DNA of 29,909 bases from Acetobacteraceae bacterium (GCA_947379865.1 CANCOY010000043.1:1-29909); one strand, 5' to 3'. Shown: positions 8,188 through 16,334, counted from the first letter of the stretch. Numbers and translations are program-made. The notes: generated from the letters alone by a model not told the origin.

Positions 8188-8943
8188 TCAGATCGCCGTA
8201 TAGCCTCCGTCCACGGTCAGCGCGCTGCCGGTGACAAAAGACGATTCGTCGGACGCGAGATAGAGGATCGCCTGGGCGATCTCAGCCGGCACACCGAGCC
8301 GACCAAGTGGGGTGGCCTGCTCCACATGGTTCCGCCGTTCAGGGCGTTGAGCAAAGCGCGCCGCCACAAGCGCCGTCTCCACATAGCCGGGATGAACGGA
8401 GTTGACCCGCACAGGCGGCACCATTTTCGCCCCCTCCACCGCGCCCACCTTCGTCAGCATGGTGACCCCGCCCTTGGAGGTGCTGTAGGCGGCGGTATTG
8501 GCCGCCGCGACAAAGCCATGAACCGACGCGATATTCACGATTGCGCCGCCCTGCCCGGCCATCTTCTGCATCGCCTGTTTCATGCCGAGGAAGGTGCCAT
8601 CAAGGTTCACCGAGAGCACCCGGCGCCAGTCCTCCAAGGCCACCTCGGCAAGCGGCACTGGCACTGCGGCGGAAATCCCCGCATTGTTGACGAGGATATC
8701 GACGCGCCCGAACCGCTCGATCGCGGCCTCGAACACGGCAACCCACTGCGCCTCGTCCGCCACGTCATGGCGCAGTACGAGCCAATCATCGCCCGGCGTC
8801 TCGACAGATCCGATGTCGGTCGCAACGACCCTGGCTCCTTCAGCGGCGAACAGCACGGCCGCCGCGCGCCCGATCCCGGCCGCAGCGCCCGTGATGATCG
8901 CAACCTTGCCAGCAAGCCGCAGGCCGCGTTCAGGTTGCAACAT
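8188..8943 (-). CDS. Short-chain dehydrogenase/reductase (SDR), copy 1
   Basis: Classical SDR of 251 residues with an NAD(P)-binding Rossmann fold. TGAAAGIG (cofactor motif, about residue 17), the NNAG motif in LVNNAGISAAVP, the catalytic Ser in IVNIASVHG, and YSTSK are all present, and the end VDGGYTAI is typical. An acidic residue after the second strand (VVATDIG) suggests NAD rather than NADP. The start is the ATG at 8943, preceded by GGACGGAG and overlapping the end of the upstream SDR gene by 14 bases. It is the last gene of the catabolic run and probably oxidises a secondary or hydroxy-acid alcohol. The substrate is unknown. Confidence 0.9.
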   Translation of the reverse strand: MLQPERGLRLAGKVAIITGAAAGIGRAAAVLFAAEGARVVATDIGSVETPGDDWLVLRHDVADEAQWVAVFEAAIERFGRVDILVNNAGISAAVPVPLAEVALEDWRRVLSVNLDGTFLGMKQAMQKMAGQGGAIVNIASVHGFVAAANTAAYSTSKGGVTMLTKVGAVEGAKMVPPVRVNSVHPGYVETALVAARFAQRPERRNHVEQATPLGRLGVPAEIAQAILYLASDESSFVTGSALTVDGGYTAI

Positions 8944-9688
8944 AGGCTCCGTCCACGGAAAGTCCCGTCCCGGTGATGAAGGATGCATCCTCCGACATCA
9001 GCCACAGTGCCGCCTTGGCGATCTCGTGCGGCTCACCAAGCCGGCCCATCGGGGTGCGCGTTACCAGATACTCTTCTGCCTCTGGCGTGGATGCGAAGAG
9101 GCCGGCGAGCATTGGGGTGCGCACGATGCCGGGCATGACCGCGTTTACGCGGATCCCCTGCGTCGCATAATCGAGCGCCGCCGACTTGGTCATGCCCATG
9201 ACGGCATGTTTGCTGCCGACATAGTCGATCGCAGCATTGAAGGTGATTGCGCTTGCTGCAGAAGCCGAATTGACGATCGCCCCGCCACCTGTTTTCAGCA
9301 TGGCCGCGATTTCGTATTTCATGCAGAGAAATACAGCGACAACGTTGATGTCCATGACACGGCGGAACTCCGCCTGTGACAATTCGTGGACCACCTTGCC
9401 CGTGTTGGGCACGCCGGCATTGTTATAGGCAGCATCGATACGACCATAAGCAGACACGACCGCATCGACCATCGCCTTGACCTGCGCTTCGTCGGTGATG
9501 TCGCCGATGAAGCACTGCGCGGTTCCACCCGCCGCGACAATTTCATCCACGGTCGCCTTGGCGAGGGCGGCATTCATGTCCGCGACGGTCACCTTCGCCC
9601 CGGCCTTTGCCGCCAGCAGCGCAGCCTCACGGCCCATGCCGCTTGCCGCACCCGTGATAAGAATGGACTTTCCAGCAAGTTCCACCAT
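8930..9688 (-). CDS. Short-chain dehydrogenase/reductase (SDR), copy 2
   Basis: A 252-residue classical SDR: TGAASGMG cofactor motif near residue 12, VADMN after strand 2 (Asp favours NAD), NNAGVPNTGK, catalytic Ser in IVNSASAASA, YVGSK (Tyr and Lys of the catalytic tetrad), and the C-terminal VDGAYVAT. Start at 9688 with GGGGGAAG four bases upstream; the frame stays open far upstream into the esterase gene but those residues are not SDR-like. It lies 40 bp after the esterase and overlaps the second SDR. The two SDRs differ clearly in sequence, so they are probably not a recent duplication and may act on the alcohol before and after the Baeyer-Villiger step. Confidence 0.9.
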   Translation of the reverse strand: MVELAGKSILITGAASGMGREAALLAAKAGAKVTVADMNAALAKATVDEIVAAGGTAQCFIGDITDEAQVKAMVDAVVSAYGRIDAAYNNAGVPNTGKVVHELSQAEFRRVMDINVVAVFLCMKYEIAAMLKTGGGAIVNSASAASAITFNAAIDYVGSKHAVMGMTKSAALDYATQGIRVNAVMPGIVRTPMLAGLFASTPEAEEYLVTRTPMGRLGEPHEIAKAALWLMSEDASFITGTGLSVDGAYVAT

Positions 9689-9728
9689 GTATCTTCCCCC
9701 CAGGTTTATGTTTCTTGTTCGTGGCTGA

Positions 9729-10625
9729 TCACGCTTTGCCGATCTGGCGTGCGATAAAGGCACCCGCTTCATCAAGCGAGCGGCGGCCTTCCTCAAGCAT
9801 CCCCGAAAACATCTGCCAGACGTGCGGCATGCGTGGGTAAACCGAGAGTTCAGTCGACACGTGTGCCATAGCCGCCTTGCGCACAAAGCGCAGGCTGTCG
9901 TCCAGGATCGCCTCGTGCGTGCCGACATGGACCAACAGGGGTGGCAGGCCCGTGGGATCGCCATAGAGAGGCGAGGCATGCGGATGGGTGGTTGCAACGC
10001 CCTGCAGATAGGCGCCCCCCATCCCCTCGATCATCCCGGGACGAACAATCACGTCGATGTCGGCGTTCTCGTGCACGCTCTCGCCGGTGCCGGCAAGGTC
10101 GAGAAATGGCGACATCAGAAAGGCGCAGGCGGGCATGGGCAGGCCGGCGTCGCGTGCCCGCATCAGTGTGACGACGGCAAGGCCGCCGCCGGCTGAGTCA
10201 CCCGCAAAGGCGATCTGCTCTGCACGCGTCCCGGCCTCCAGCACGGCGCGGTAGACGGCCAGCGCGTCGTCATGCGCAGCGGGAAAAGGATGCTCGGGAG
10301 CCAACCGGTAGTTGACCGCAAGGACAGGCGCACCCGCCGCGCGCGCCAGAAGCGCCACCAGCCCCCGATGCGAGGTGAGCGAGCCAATGGTGTAGCCACC
10401 ACCATGGAAATACAGCACCAGCCGATCCCTGGCCGCACCCGGCGCACGGACATATTCGCACGGCACGCCGCCCAGGGTCGCCGCCTCGACGTGAATATCA
10501 CTGGCAACCGGGGTGATTGCAGCCATGGCATCATAGTTGGCACGCACTTCTTCGATCGTGCCTGATGCGAGGTCCGGCCCCGACCGGATGAGGTTCTCGA
10601 CGGCGATCCGTTCCTGGTCCGACAT
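9729..10625 (-). CDS. Alpha/beta hydrolase, HSL-family esterase
   Basis: A 298-residue esterase of the hormone-sensitive-lipase group (bacterial family IV). The oxyanion motif HGGG (residues 74-77, in YFHGGGYTIG), the nucleophile motif GDSAGG with Ser144, the acid region HVGTHEAILDDS, and the late His268 in MPHVW are all present. It is cytoplasmic (no signal peptide). The start at 10625 has GGAG and AGGA upstream. Next to a Baeyer-Villiger monooxygenase its natural role is most likely hydrolysis of the ester or lactone product. This pathway assignment is inferred from neighbours. Confidence 0.9.
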   Translation of the reverse strand: MSDQERIAVENLIRSGPDLASGTIEEVRANYDAMAAITPVASDIHVEAATLGGVPCEYVRAPGAARDRLVLYFHGGGYTIGSLTSHRGLVALLARAAGAPVLAVNYRLAPEHPFPAAHDDALAVYRAVLEAGTRAEQIAFAGDSAGGGLAVVTLMRARDAGLPMPACAFLMSPFLDLAGTGESVHENADIDVIVRPGMIEGMGGAYLQGVATTHPHASPLYGDPTGLPPLLVHVGTHEAILDDSLRFVRKAAMAHVSTELSVYPRMPHVWQMFSGMLEEGRRSLDEAGAFIARQIGKA

Positions 10626-10690
10626 ATCCTGCTCCCCTGTTGCACAGCCGGTCTTTGCCGGCCCTGTCGTTTCAACCAATCGACTGCCTG

Positions 10691-12367
10691 TCAGGCAGGC
10701 TGCGAAAGCTCTGCCGCCGAAGCTTTTTTTACGGTAAAAAAGCCGGGCAAGCCGCCATCGCGTTCTTTGCCGATGTCGGCCAGATAGAGCGCGATACCGC
10801 CGAAATGGAACATGACCGCAACCGGCTTGCCGGGAATGTTGGCGCCGAGGAACCATGTCCGAACCTCAGCGCCGCTCGACAGCAGGGTCATCCGGTAAAT
10901 CTGCTCCAGATAGGCCGTCCACCCGTGGACCGCTTCGGCCGTTGGCTCGATTGTGGCGGTGCCCTCGCGCTCCATGCGGGCGATGGCGTCACCGATCCAT
11001 TCCACGACACCCTCGATCACCGTGGGGATGTTGCCGAATGGGGCTTGCGGCCCAAGGATCATGAACATATTGGGGAAATCGTCGACCATGATCCCCAGAT
11101 GGGTATGCGGCCCGTCACGCCATTTTTCCTGGATGCTGACGCCGCCACGCCCGCGCATATCAATGTTCATCAGTGGCCCGGTTACGGCGTCAAAGCCGAT
11201 CGCCATGATGATGACATCGACTTCATGCTCGCCAGCGGCGGTACGAACACCCTTTTCGGTGATCTCCTGAATCCCGTTCTGGCTGATATCCACGAGCGTT
11301 ACATTATCACGGTTGAACGCCTCGTAGAAAAAATGCCCCGAGGGCGGCCGCTTGGAGAAAAAGGGATAGGTCGGGCACAGGGCTTCGGCGGTTGCCGGAT
11401 CCTTGACGATGGCGCGGATCTTCTCGCGGATGAAGCTGGAGGCTGCATGGTTGGACCGCTGATCCACCATGATGTCGTCGAAGGTATTGAAACAGAAGTG
11501 GAAACCGCCCTCTTCCCAGCCGCGTTCGAAAATGCGGTGGCGTTCCATATCATCAACGCTGTCATAGGTGCGCCCTGTGGCATCCATCGGCAGGCCAAAG
11601 GCGTGCGCACGGGTCTGGGCCGCTATGGCTGGATAGCGGCGACGGATGTCAACCGCGTGTTCTTCGCCGATTTCGTAATTGCGGCCTGGCAGCACGTAAT
11701 TGGGGGTGCGCTGAAAAAAACTGACGTGACCGGCGACCTTGGCAATGACCGGCAGAATCTGGATCGCCGTGGCCGCGCTGCCGATAATCGCCACCCGCTT
11801 GCCGTTGAGATCCACGGGTTCCTTTGGCCATTGCGGCGCGTAATAGATTTCGCCTTTGAAGTGGTCGGCACCGGGAAATTCAGGCTTCTTGGGGATGCTG
11901 AGAACACCCGTTGCGCTGACCAGATAGCGGCAGCGCACGCGCTCGCCCCCGGCAATGCGGACCTCCCAGAGCTGCGTCTTTTCGTCAAAGGTGGCCGCCT
12001 CCACCCGCGCATCAAAGGTAATGTGGCGGCGCAGATCAAAGCGCTCGACCACATGCTCCAGGTACTTCAGCACCTCACGCTGGCCGGGCAGCCGTTCGCT
12101 CCATTGCCAGTCGTCCTGCAGCTCGCGCGAGAAGGTAAAGCAATAGGCCCAGGCCTCGCTGTCGGTGCGCGCGCCGGGATAGCGGTTCCAGTACCAGGTT
12201 CCGCCCACGTCGGAGCCAGCCTCGAAGGCACGCACACGATGGTTGCTGCGGGTGAACTCCCAGAGCGCCCGGATGCCTGCAAATCCTGCACCGATGACGA
12301 TGGCGTCGAGCGTCTCGACGGGCGCGCCGGAGCTGGCACCCTTGGCGTGTTCAGGCTCTGTCGTCAT
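10691..12367 (-). CDS. Flavin-dependent Baeyer-Villiger-type monooxygenase
   Basis: A 558-residue FAD/NADPH monooxygenase. Visible elements: N-terminal FAD motif VIGAGFAGI (residues 24-32), GGTWYWNRYPG typical of class B BVMOs (55-65), a second nucleotide motif IIGSAATAIQ (about 194-203), and VIIMAIGFDAVTG in the C-terminal half. The BVMO fingerprint F-x-G-x3-H-x3-W is present at 170-180 as FKGEIYYAPQW, with Tyr176 where His is usual. These enzymes insert oxygen next to a ketone carbonyl to give an ester or lactone. Start at 12367 (MTTEPEHAKG) with GGAAAC upstream; the longer frame from 12448 has no family similarity. It is followed by an esterase and two SDRs. Confidence 0.88.
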   Translation of the reverse strand: MTTEPEHAKGASSGAPVETLDAIVIGAGFAGIRALWEFTRSNHRVRAFEAGSDVGGTWYWNRYPGARTDSEAWAYCFTFSRELQDDWQWSERLPGQREVLKYLEHVVERFDLRRHITFDARVEAATFDEKTQLWEVRIAGGERVRCRYLVSATGVLSIPKKPEFPGADHFKGEIYYAPQWPKEPVDLNGKRVAIIGSAATAIQILPVIAKVAGHVSFFQRTPNYVLPGRNYEIGEEHAVDIRRRYPAIAAQTRAHAFGLPMDATGRTYDSVDDMERHRIFERGWEEGGFHFCFNTFDDIMVDQRSNHAASSFIREKIRAIVKDPATAEALCPTYPFFSKRPPSGHFFYEAFNRDNVTLVDISQNGIQEITEKGVRTAAGEHEVDVIIMAIGFDAVTGPLMNIDMRGRGGVSIQEKWRDGPHTHLGIMVDDFPNMFMILGPQAPFGNIPTVIEGVVEWIGDAIARMEREGTATIEPTAEAVHGWTAYLEQIYRMTLLSSGAEVRTWFLGANIPGKPVAVMFHFGGIALYLADIGKERDGGLPGFFTVKKASAAELSQPA

Positions 12368-12435
12368 GTCCAGTTTCCGGTGCAAGAGGCCGGGACCGAT
12401 GCCCGACGCGAGATGATGGGATCGACAGGTGGTGA

Positions 12436-13176
12436 CTATGGTCGCCAATGGCCGGCGCTGCGCGGCGCAATGCCTTCCTTCAAGCGGAAATCACTACCGA
12501 AATCTGTCGTGGGATGAAATGCCATGGGCGTGGTTTCCCCTGCCGCAAGCAGACGCTCACCATAGGTCGACAGATAGCCCTCGGTTGTCGCCGCGTCGCT
12601 GTGGGTCGGTGACCAGGCGACAAAGGGCGGCAACACCTGAAAGCCCGCGTAAAACAGAATGCCATTATGAATTGGCCACAGTGCGCGGTCCATATCGCCC
12701 AGAAGCCCGTCCGGGCGGAACATCGGCTCATAGGCACCGGTCGAGGTGCATACCATGGCCCGCCGCCCCTTGAGACCACCGCTTTCGTATCGCTTGCCAG
12801 CCCCGTAGACGATCGAGTTTACAAAAACCCGGTCGATCCAGCCCTTCATGATCGCGGGCATGGAATACCAATAGAGTGGGAACTGCATAACGAAGACATC
12901 ACACCAGAAGACCTTGGCCAGTTCAGCCTTTACGTCGTCGGCCAGCTGGTCGGCCGCTGCGGCGCCCTTCTGCTCACGGTCGTACTGCAAACGATCCGGA
13001 AAGCGCCGCGTCGGGAAATCAGCACCCGAGGCCACGGGATTGAAACCCATCTTGTAGAGGTTCGAAACCTGAACCTCGTGCCCAGCCTGTTCGAGGGCAG
13101 CGCATCCGCTTGCCAGCAGCGCCGCCTGGTAGCTCAGCTCAGGTTCAGGATGCGCGAACAGGAAAAAGTACTTCAT
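12436..13176 (-). CDS. Flavodoxin-fold NAD(P)H oxidoreductase (NQO1/MdaB type)
   Basis: A 246-residue flavodoxin-like quinone reductase family protein. The N-terminus KYFFLFAHPEPE matches the first strand and FMN/FAD phosphate loop, and the conserved block QFPLYWYSMPAIMKGWIDRV with the following GLKGRRAMVCTSTGA strand and loop is diagnostic. The ATG is preceded by GAGGAG at proper distance. It is the first gene of the catabolic run, 68 bp before the monooxygenase. Possible roles are flavin or quinone reduction to protect against reactive products; class B BVMOs use NADPH directly, so it is not needed as their reductase. Confidence 0.87.
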   Translation of the reverse strand: MKYFFLFAHPEPELSYQAALLASGCAALEQAGHEVQVSNLYKMGFNPVASGADFPTRRFPDRLQYDREQKGAAAADQLADDVKAELAKVFWCDVFVMQFPLYWYSMPAIMKGWIDRVFVNSIVYGAGKRYESGGLKGRRAMVCTSTGAYEPMFRPDGLLGDMDRALWPIHNGILFYAGFQVLPPFVAWSPTHSDAATTEGYLSTYGERLLAAGETTPMAFHPTTDFGSDFRLKEGIAPRSAGHWRP

Positions 13177-13662
13177 TGCTACTCCTCAGGCGGCGCGGTG
13201 ATGGCTGTGGTGCGCCCGCTTGCCCGGGCGGGCGCGTGTAGCGCTCTTATCCAAGTTCCCTCACCGCATCCGTCGACATGGTTCGCATATCAGCTAGCAT
13301 AGCCCTGCACCAGCAAAGCCTGATATTGAAGCCTGCAGAAAACAGGCCGGACAAGCACATGACCATGAAGATCGCGACTTTCAACGTACGAAGCGCAATC
13401 ACTGATTTCATTGGGATATTTTCGGTACAAAAACAGAACATTGGCCATGGTTTTCGAGATTTGTCGCTGGCCATGGAAACTACCCTAGGCTGATTGGGAT
13501 CAATCAGACCCCCGGCCCTTGGCCCACCCTGGCATCGTAGCGCTAACGGGTTTCAGCGGGCACGCTGCCGACGCCGCAATATGCCACACAACATTTAGTT
13601 GCTGGAAAATCCCCCCCCTGTGGCGAAGGCATCGAACGCCGCATAAACGGATTGACCCACCA
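13177..13662. other. 486-bp non-coding region upstream of the catabolic run
   Basis: No convincing gene. It contains a perfect 8-bp stem hairpin (GCGCCCGC at 13212-13219 with GCGGGCGC at 13228-13235) in the probable leader of the catabolic operon or at the end of the GIY-YIG transcript. A direct repeat TGGCCATGG occurs at 13442-13450 and 13468-13476 (26 bp apart), and the inverted repeat TGATTG-GGAT-CAATCA lies at 13491-13506. The last two could be operator sites. No regulator gene for the catabolic run lies nearby. Confidence 0.45.
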
Positions 13663-14271
13663 TCACGGCAGGGTGTCGCCGCTCACTTTCGGGATGGCGT
13701 TCGCCAATGCATGGTGAAGGCGCGTTTCCGTTTCCAATTGCAACGCGCCCGGCAGCGGGTTCCAACCTGCGAAGAGGGAATAAAGCAATTCAATGCCATG
13801 CTTGGGCAGGCCCTTGGCCGCCGTTGGTTCCACGGGGTCGCGATGCTGCAGATAGCGGGCTTCGACATCTTTCGTCGTAGTGCCGACATAGGCGCCGTAA
13901 TAGCCGTTCTGCTCGGCATAGCCATCACGCAGGATCACATAGACCCGCCCGCGGTTGTTGGCCTTGGCCTTTGGCGGGCAGGCCTCCCGCGCCGCCTTGC
14001 GGGCGTCATCGAGCCAGGAGATCGGCGAGAGTTCAGCCCGTGCAAAGAGATTTGTGGCGTCCTTGAGTGCCGTGCGTGCACGGCGCAACACGAGTTCGTT
14101 ACAGGCAAGGGTCGCCAATTCAAGGCGCGGTGGATCCATGGCCAACCAGTCAGCAATGTCGGCAAGCATGTCGGGCTTGTGCCAACCAATGAATGGTCTG
14201 TCAGCTGAGTAGTCGAACCCATCAAGTGGGCCATGAGGAATGGCTGACCAAAGCCTTGGGCGGTGCGGCAT
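13663..14271 (-). CDS. GIY-YIG fold protein
   Basis: A 202-residue protein whose C-terminal half (about 105-195) fits a GIY-YIG nuclease-like domain. RVYVILRD occupies the GIY position, YGAYVGTT the YIG position, Arg139 in VEARYLQHR is the conserved arginine, and a glutamate in QLETETRLHHAL is the conserved metal-binding residue. The N-terminal 100 residues (with WHKPDMLADIADWLA) are of unknown function. A role in DNA or RNA cleavage is possible. The start at 14271 lacks a clear ribosome binding site; a perfect 12-base palindrome lies 47 bases upstream of it. Confidence 0.65.
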   Translation of the reverse strand: MPHRPRLWSAIPHGPLDGFDYSADRPFIGWHKPDMLADIADWLAMDPPRLELATLACNELVLRRARTALKDATNLFARAELSPISWLDDARKAAREACPPKAKANNRGRVYVILRDGYAEQNGYYGAYVGTTTKDVEARYLQHRDPVEPTAAKGLPKHGIELLYSLFAGWNPLPGALQLETETRLHHALANAIPKVSGDTLP

Positions 14272-14317
14272 GCTTGGCTTTCCCTTTATCTGTGCCTTCG
14301 GTCAAAATGTGGGACAA

Positions 14318-14329
14318 GGTGTGCACACC
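14318..14329. promoter_or_regulatory. Perfect 12-bp palindrome GGTGTGCACACC
   Basis: It lies in the 136-bp divergent gap between the GIY-YIG gene (minus) and the DUF1810 gene (plus). A dimeric regulator could bind here. No promoter elements were clear, so this is only a candidate operator. Confidence 0.3.
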
Positions 14330-14407
14330 ACTTCCCTCGCGTACGAGTGAAAACGCCCAGACCTTGGGAGGCAAGGGCTGCAGGGCATCAAATGCCAGGA
14401 GATCGAA

Positions 14408-14842
14408 TTGGAACGCGCCGAACACGACCTTTCCCCCTTCCTCGACGCTCAGGCCCAGGACCTTGCAGCGGCAATGGCCGAGCTTGACGCGGGCCGGAAG
14501 TCCAGCCACTGGATGTGGTACATGTTTCCGCAGATCCGTGGGCTGGCCCAGAGTGAGCGGTCGCATTACTACGGGCTGCATTCGCTGGCAGAAGCCACAG
14601 CCTATGTGACCCACCCGGTGCTTGGCCCGCGCCTCACTCAGATGACGGATCTCGTCCTCGGCCATAAAGGTCGCTCTGCCCGCCAGATCTTCGGCAGCCC
14701 GGACGACCTCAAGTTCCAGTCATCCGCCACCCTCTTCAACCTTGCGGCCCCGCAAGTGCCACAGTTCGGTGAGGTTATCGATAGCTTCTTCAGCGGGGAG
14801 CAATGCCATCGCACAGTTGCCATTGTTTCGACAATACGTTGA
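14408..14842 (+). CDS. DUF1810 family protein
   Basis: A 144-residue protein of the DUF1810 family, whose function is unknown. The conserved blocks are present: RFxxAQ-like FLDAQAQDLAAAMAEL, GRKSSHWMWYMFPQIRGL, HPVLGPRL, and FGSPDDLKFQSSATLF. The C-terminal FFSGEQCHRTVAIV deviates from the usual ending but the length is normal. The start codon is TTG, chosen because AGGAG (14397-14401) lies exactly 6 bases upstream and the family N-terminus begins here. It is a single gene, 143 bp before the next. Confidence 0.85.
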   Translation: MERAEHDLSPFLDAQAQDLAAAMAELDAGRKSSHWMWYMFPQIRGLAQSERSHYYGLHSLAEATAYVTHPVLGPRLTQMTDLVLGHKGRSARQIFGSPDDLKFQSSATLFNLAAPQVPQFGEVIDSFFSGEQCHRTVAIVSTIR

Positions 14843-14985
14843 CCCCGACCCTTTACCGATGAACCTATAAAGTTGCCCGGGATCTGGAACACAACCTGGC
14901 TGCAACGGCCATGGCCTACGACACAAACCTTATTACGCCTGTCATCAGAGAGTTTTGTTAATCATTCGCCCACGGAGGGACTAAA

Positions 14986-16068
14986 ATGCTGCCTCAATGT
15001 GCCCGACTGGCACTGTCGTTTCTGACGCTCACCTGCCTAGCCACTCTGCTCAGCGTGGCTCCAGTCGCGCCTGCAACAGCCGCCGATATCAGTGTCGTGC
15101 CAGGCTCTGATGGGCGAAGTGCCAAGATCTTGTTGAAAGGCAGCTTCGAGGACGGTGACGACAAGAAATTCAAGCATCTCGCGCTAGACCTCGACGATGC
15201 GGTCGTCGTGCTTCAGAGCCCGGGGGGCATGCTTGGGCCGGCCCTCGAAATCGGCAGGGCGATACACTTCAAGGGGTTTGGCACCACCGTTATCAATTCG
15301 AATTGCGCATCCTCATGCGCACTTGTGTGGCTTGCCGGTCGACCACGATCCATGACACGGGAGGCAAACATGGGCTTCCATGCGGCGTCCGAGACCGGAA
15401 AGGATGGCGAACCTGAGAGAAGTAATGTCGGCAATGCCCTTATCGGGGCTTATCTGAACAGCCTTGGCCTCAGTGACGATGTCGTAGAGTTTGTGACATC
15501 TGCTGGGCCAGATGTTCTGAACCGGCTGACAAGGGTTGAGGCCAATACGCTAAATCTGCCAGTGGTAATCACCAACAAGTTTGACAACAGGCAGGAAGCC
15601 TATGCCAAGCACAATCAGGCTCTCAAGGAGCGCTGGGGGGACAACCCTGATCTGTCAGCATCCGTCCGGGACTATCGCTTCGCTGCGGAGGCAGGATATG
15701 CCGGCTCGCAGAACAATCTTGGTGATTACTACGAAACCGGCGAGGGCGTTCCGCAAAACGAGAAATTTGCGGTTTACTGGTATGCTCGCGCCGCCGAGCG
15801 TGGCGAGCCGACAGCCTATTTGAGCCTTTCAACTCTGCTGCCAAAGGGAACATCCGATCCCGCCGTGCTGGTAGAAGCCCTGAAGTTTGCAATCCTGGCC
15901 GCCGATCATCTGCCGGACGGCAAGAACCTTGCGGCTGCCGCGGCTAATCGCCAGACGCTGCGCGCGCAAATGACAGCGGCAGATCAGAAACATGCAGAGC
16001 TTCTCGCAGAAAGGTGGGAGCCACTATTTCAGGAACCCAGGCTCATGGGAGACAGGCCAGGGAAGTAA
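14986..16068 (+). CDS. Secreted ClpP-fold protein with Sel1-like repeat
   Basis: A 360-residue exported protein. Residues 1-32 form a signal peptide (positive start, hydrophobic core, ATAA cleavage region). Residues about 40-190 resemble the ClpP/crotonase fold of periplasmic COG3904-type proteins: VVVLQSPGGMLGPALEIG, the candidate nucleophile Ser in NCASSCALVWLAG, and a candidate His in MGFHAA. Residues about 205-270 hold Sel1-like TPR segments (AAEAGYAGSQNNLGDYYETG, then AVYWYARAAERGEPTAYL). GGAGGG sits before the ATG. Possibly a periplasmic protease or binding protein; catalysis is not proven because a third catalytic residue could not be assigned. Confidence 0.72.
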   Translation: MLPQCARLALSFLTLTCLATLLSVAPVAPATAADISVVPGSDGRSAKILLKGSFEDGDDKKFKHLALDLDDAVVVLQSPGGMLGPALEIGRAIHFKGFGTTVINSNCASSCALVWLAGRPRSMTREANMGFHAASETGKDGEPERSNVGNALIGAYLNSLGLSDDVVEFVTSAGPDVLNRLTRVEANTLNLPVVITNKFDNRQEAYAKHNQALKERWGDNPDLSASVRDYRFAAEAGYAGSQNNLGDYYETGEGVPQNEKFAVYWYARAAERGEPTAYLSLSTLLPKGTSDPAVLVEALKFAILAADHLPDGKNLAAAAANRQTLRAQMTAADQKHAELLAERWEPLFQEPRLMGDRPGK

Positions 16069-16143
16069 AGGCGCCCCTCGGGCAGAACTGGATGTATGCG
16101 GACGACGGCGGGAGCAGAAAATCTGCTAAGGCCAAATTACCTC

Positions 16144-16172
16144 TTGAAATCCCGCCGCGTGCGACCTATATC
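16144..16172 (+). promoter_or_regulatory. Promoter of the MoxR-VWA-MetK-like operon
   Basis: TTGAAA (16144-16149) and TATATC (16167-16172) are separated by exactly 17 bp. The expected transcript start is near 16179, immediately before the closing stem of the first structured RNA copy (from 16181). This coincidence supports both the promoter and the RNA. Confidence 0.6.
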
Positions 16173-16180
16173 CTCCTCAA

Positions 16181-16290
16181 CATCAAGAGAGGGGCTTGCC
16201 CCCGCCAACCTGCCCACCCGGGCAAGGTGGATCCCGCAAGGGGATGTGGCCAGTTCGGCAACGAAGCGGGTCCACCACCTCTCCTTGATG
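16181..16290 (+). ncRNA. Structured leader RNA motif, copy A (riboswitch-like)
   Basis: A closing stem of 12 bp with one bulge joins 16181-16192 to 16278-16290. Inside, in order: hairpin GGGG-CUUG-CCCC (16191-16202, sharing two G with the closing stem); a hairpin with arms CCAACCTGCCC (16205-16215) and GGGCAAGGTGG (16220-16230), pairing fully apart from two single-A bulges; hairpin AUCCC/GGGAU (16231-16245); hairpin GCC/GGC (16249-16259); then the tail AACGAAGCGGGTC (16260-16272). The loop ACCC of the second hairpin can pair with GGGU of the tail, forming a pseudoknot. The same architecture recurs in copy B. I could not match it to a riboswitch family I know. Confidence 0.65.
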
Positions 16291-16305
16291 CACGGCGCAT
16301 GATGC

Positions 16306-16334
16306 AGGAGGTGGCTATGTCCATGACATTCTGA
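16306..16334 (+). other. Possible 5-codon leader ORF with strong Shine-Dalgarno
   Basis: AGGAGG (16306-16311) lies 5 bases before ATG (16317), followed by four codons and TGA, giving Met-Ser-Met-Thr-Phe. GAGGTGG (16308-16314) is complementary to CCACCTC (16275-16281), whose last four bases belong to the closing stem of copy A. Folding of copy A would therefore free this ribosome site. It may be a regulatory mini-ORF or a relic of a duplicated leader. Confidence 0.35.

Noticed and set aside
10640..12517. 625-residue open frame on the plus strand opposite the monooxygenase
   Set aside because: Antisense to a gene with clear motifs; composition is typical of a GC-rich shadow frame and no family pattern is visible.
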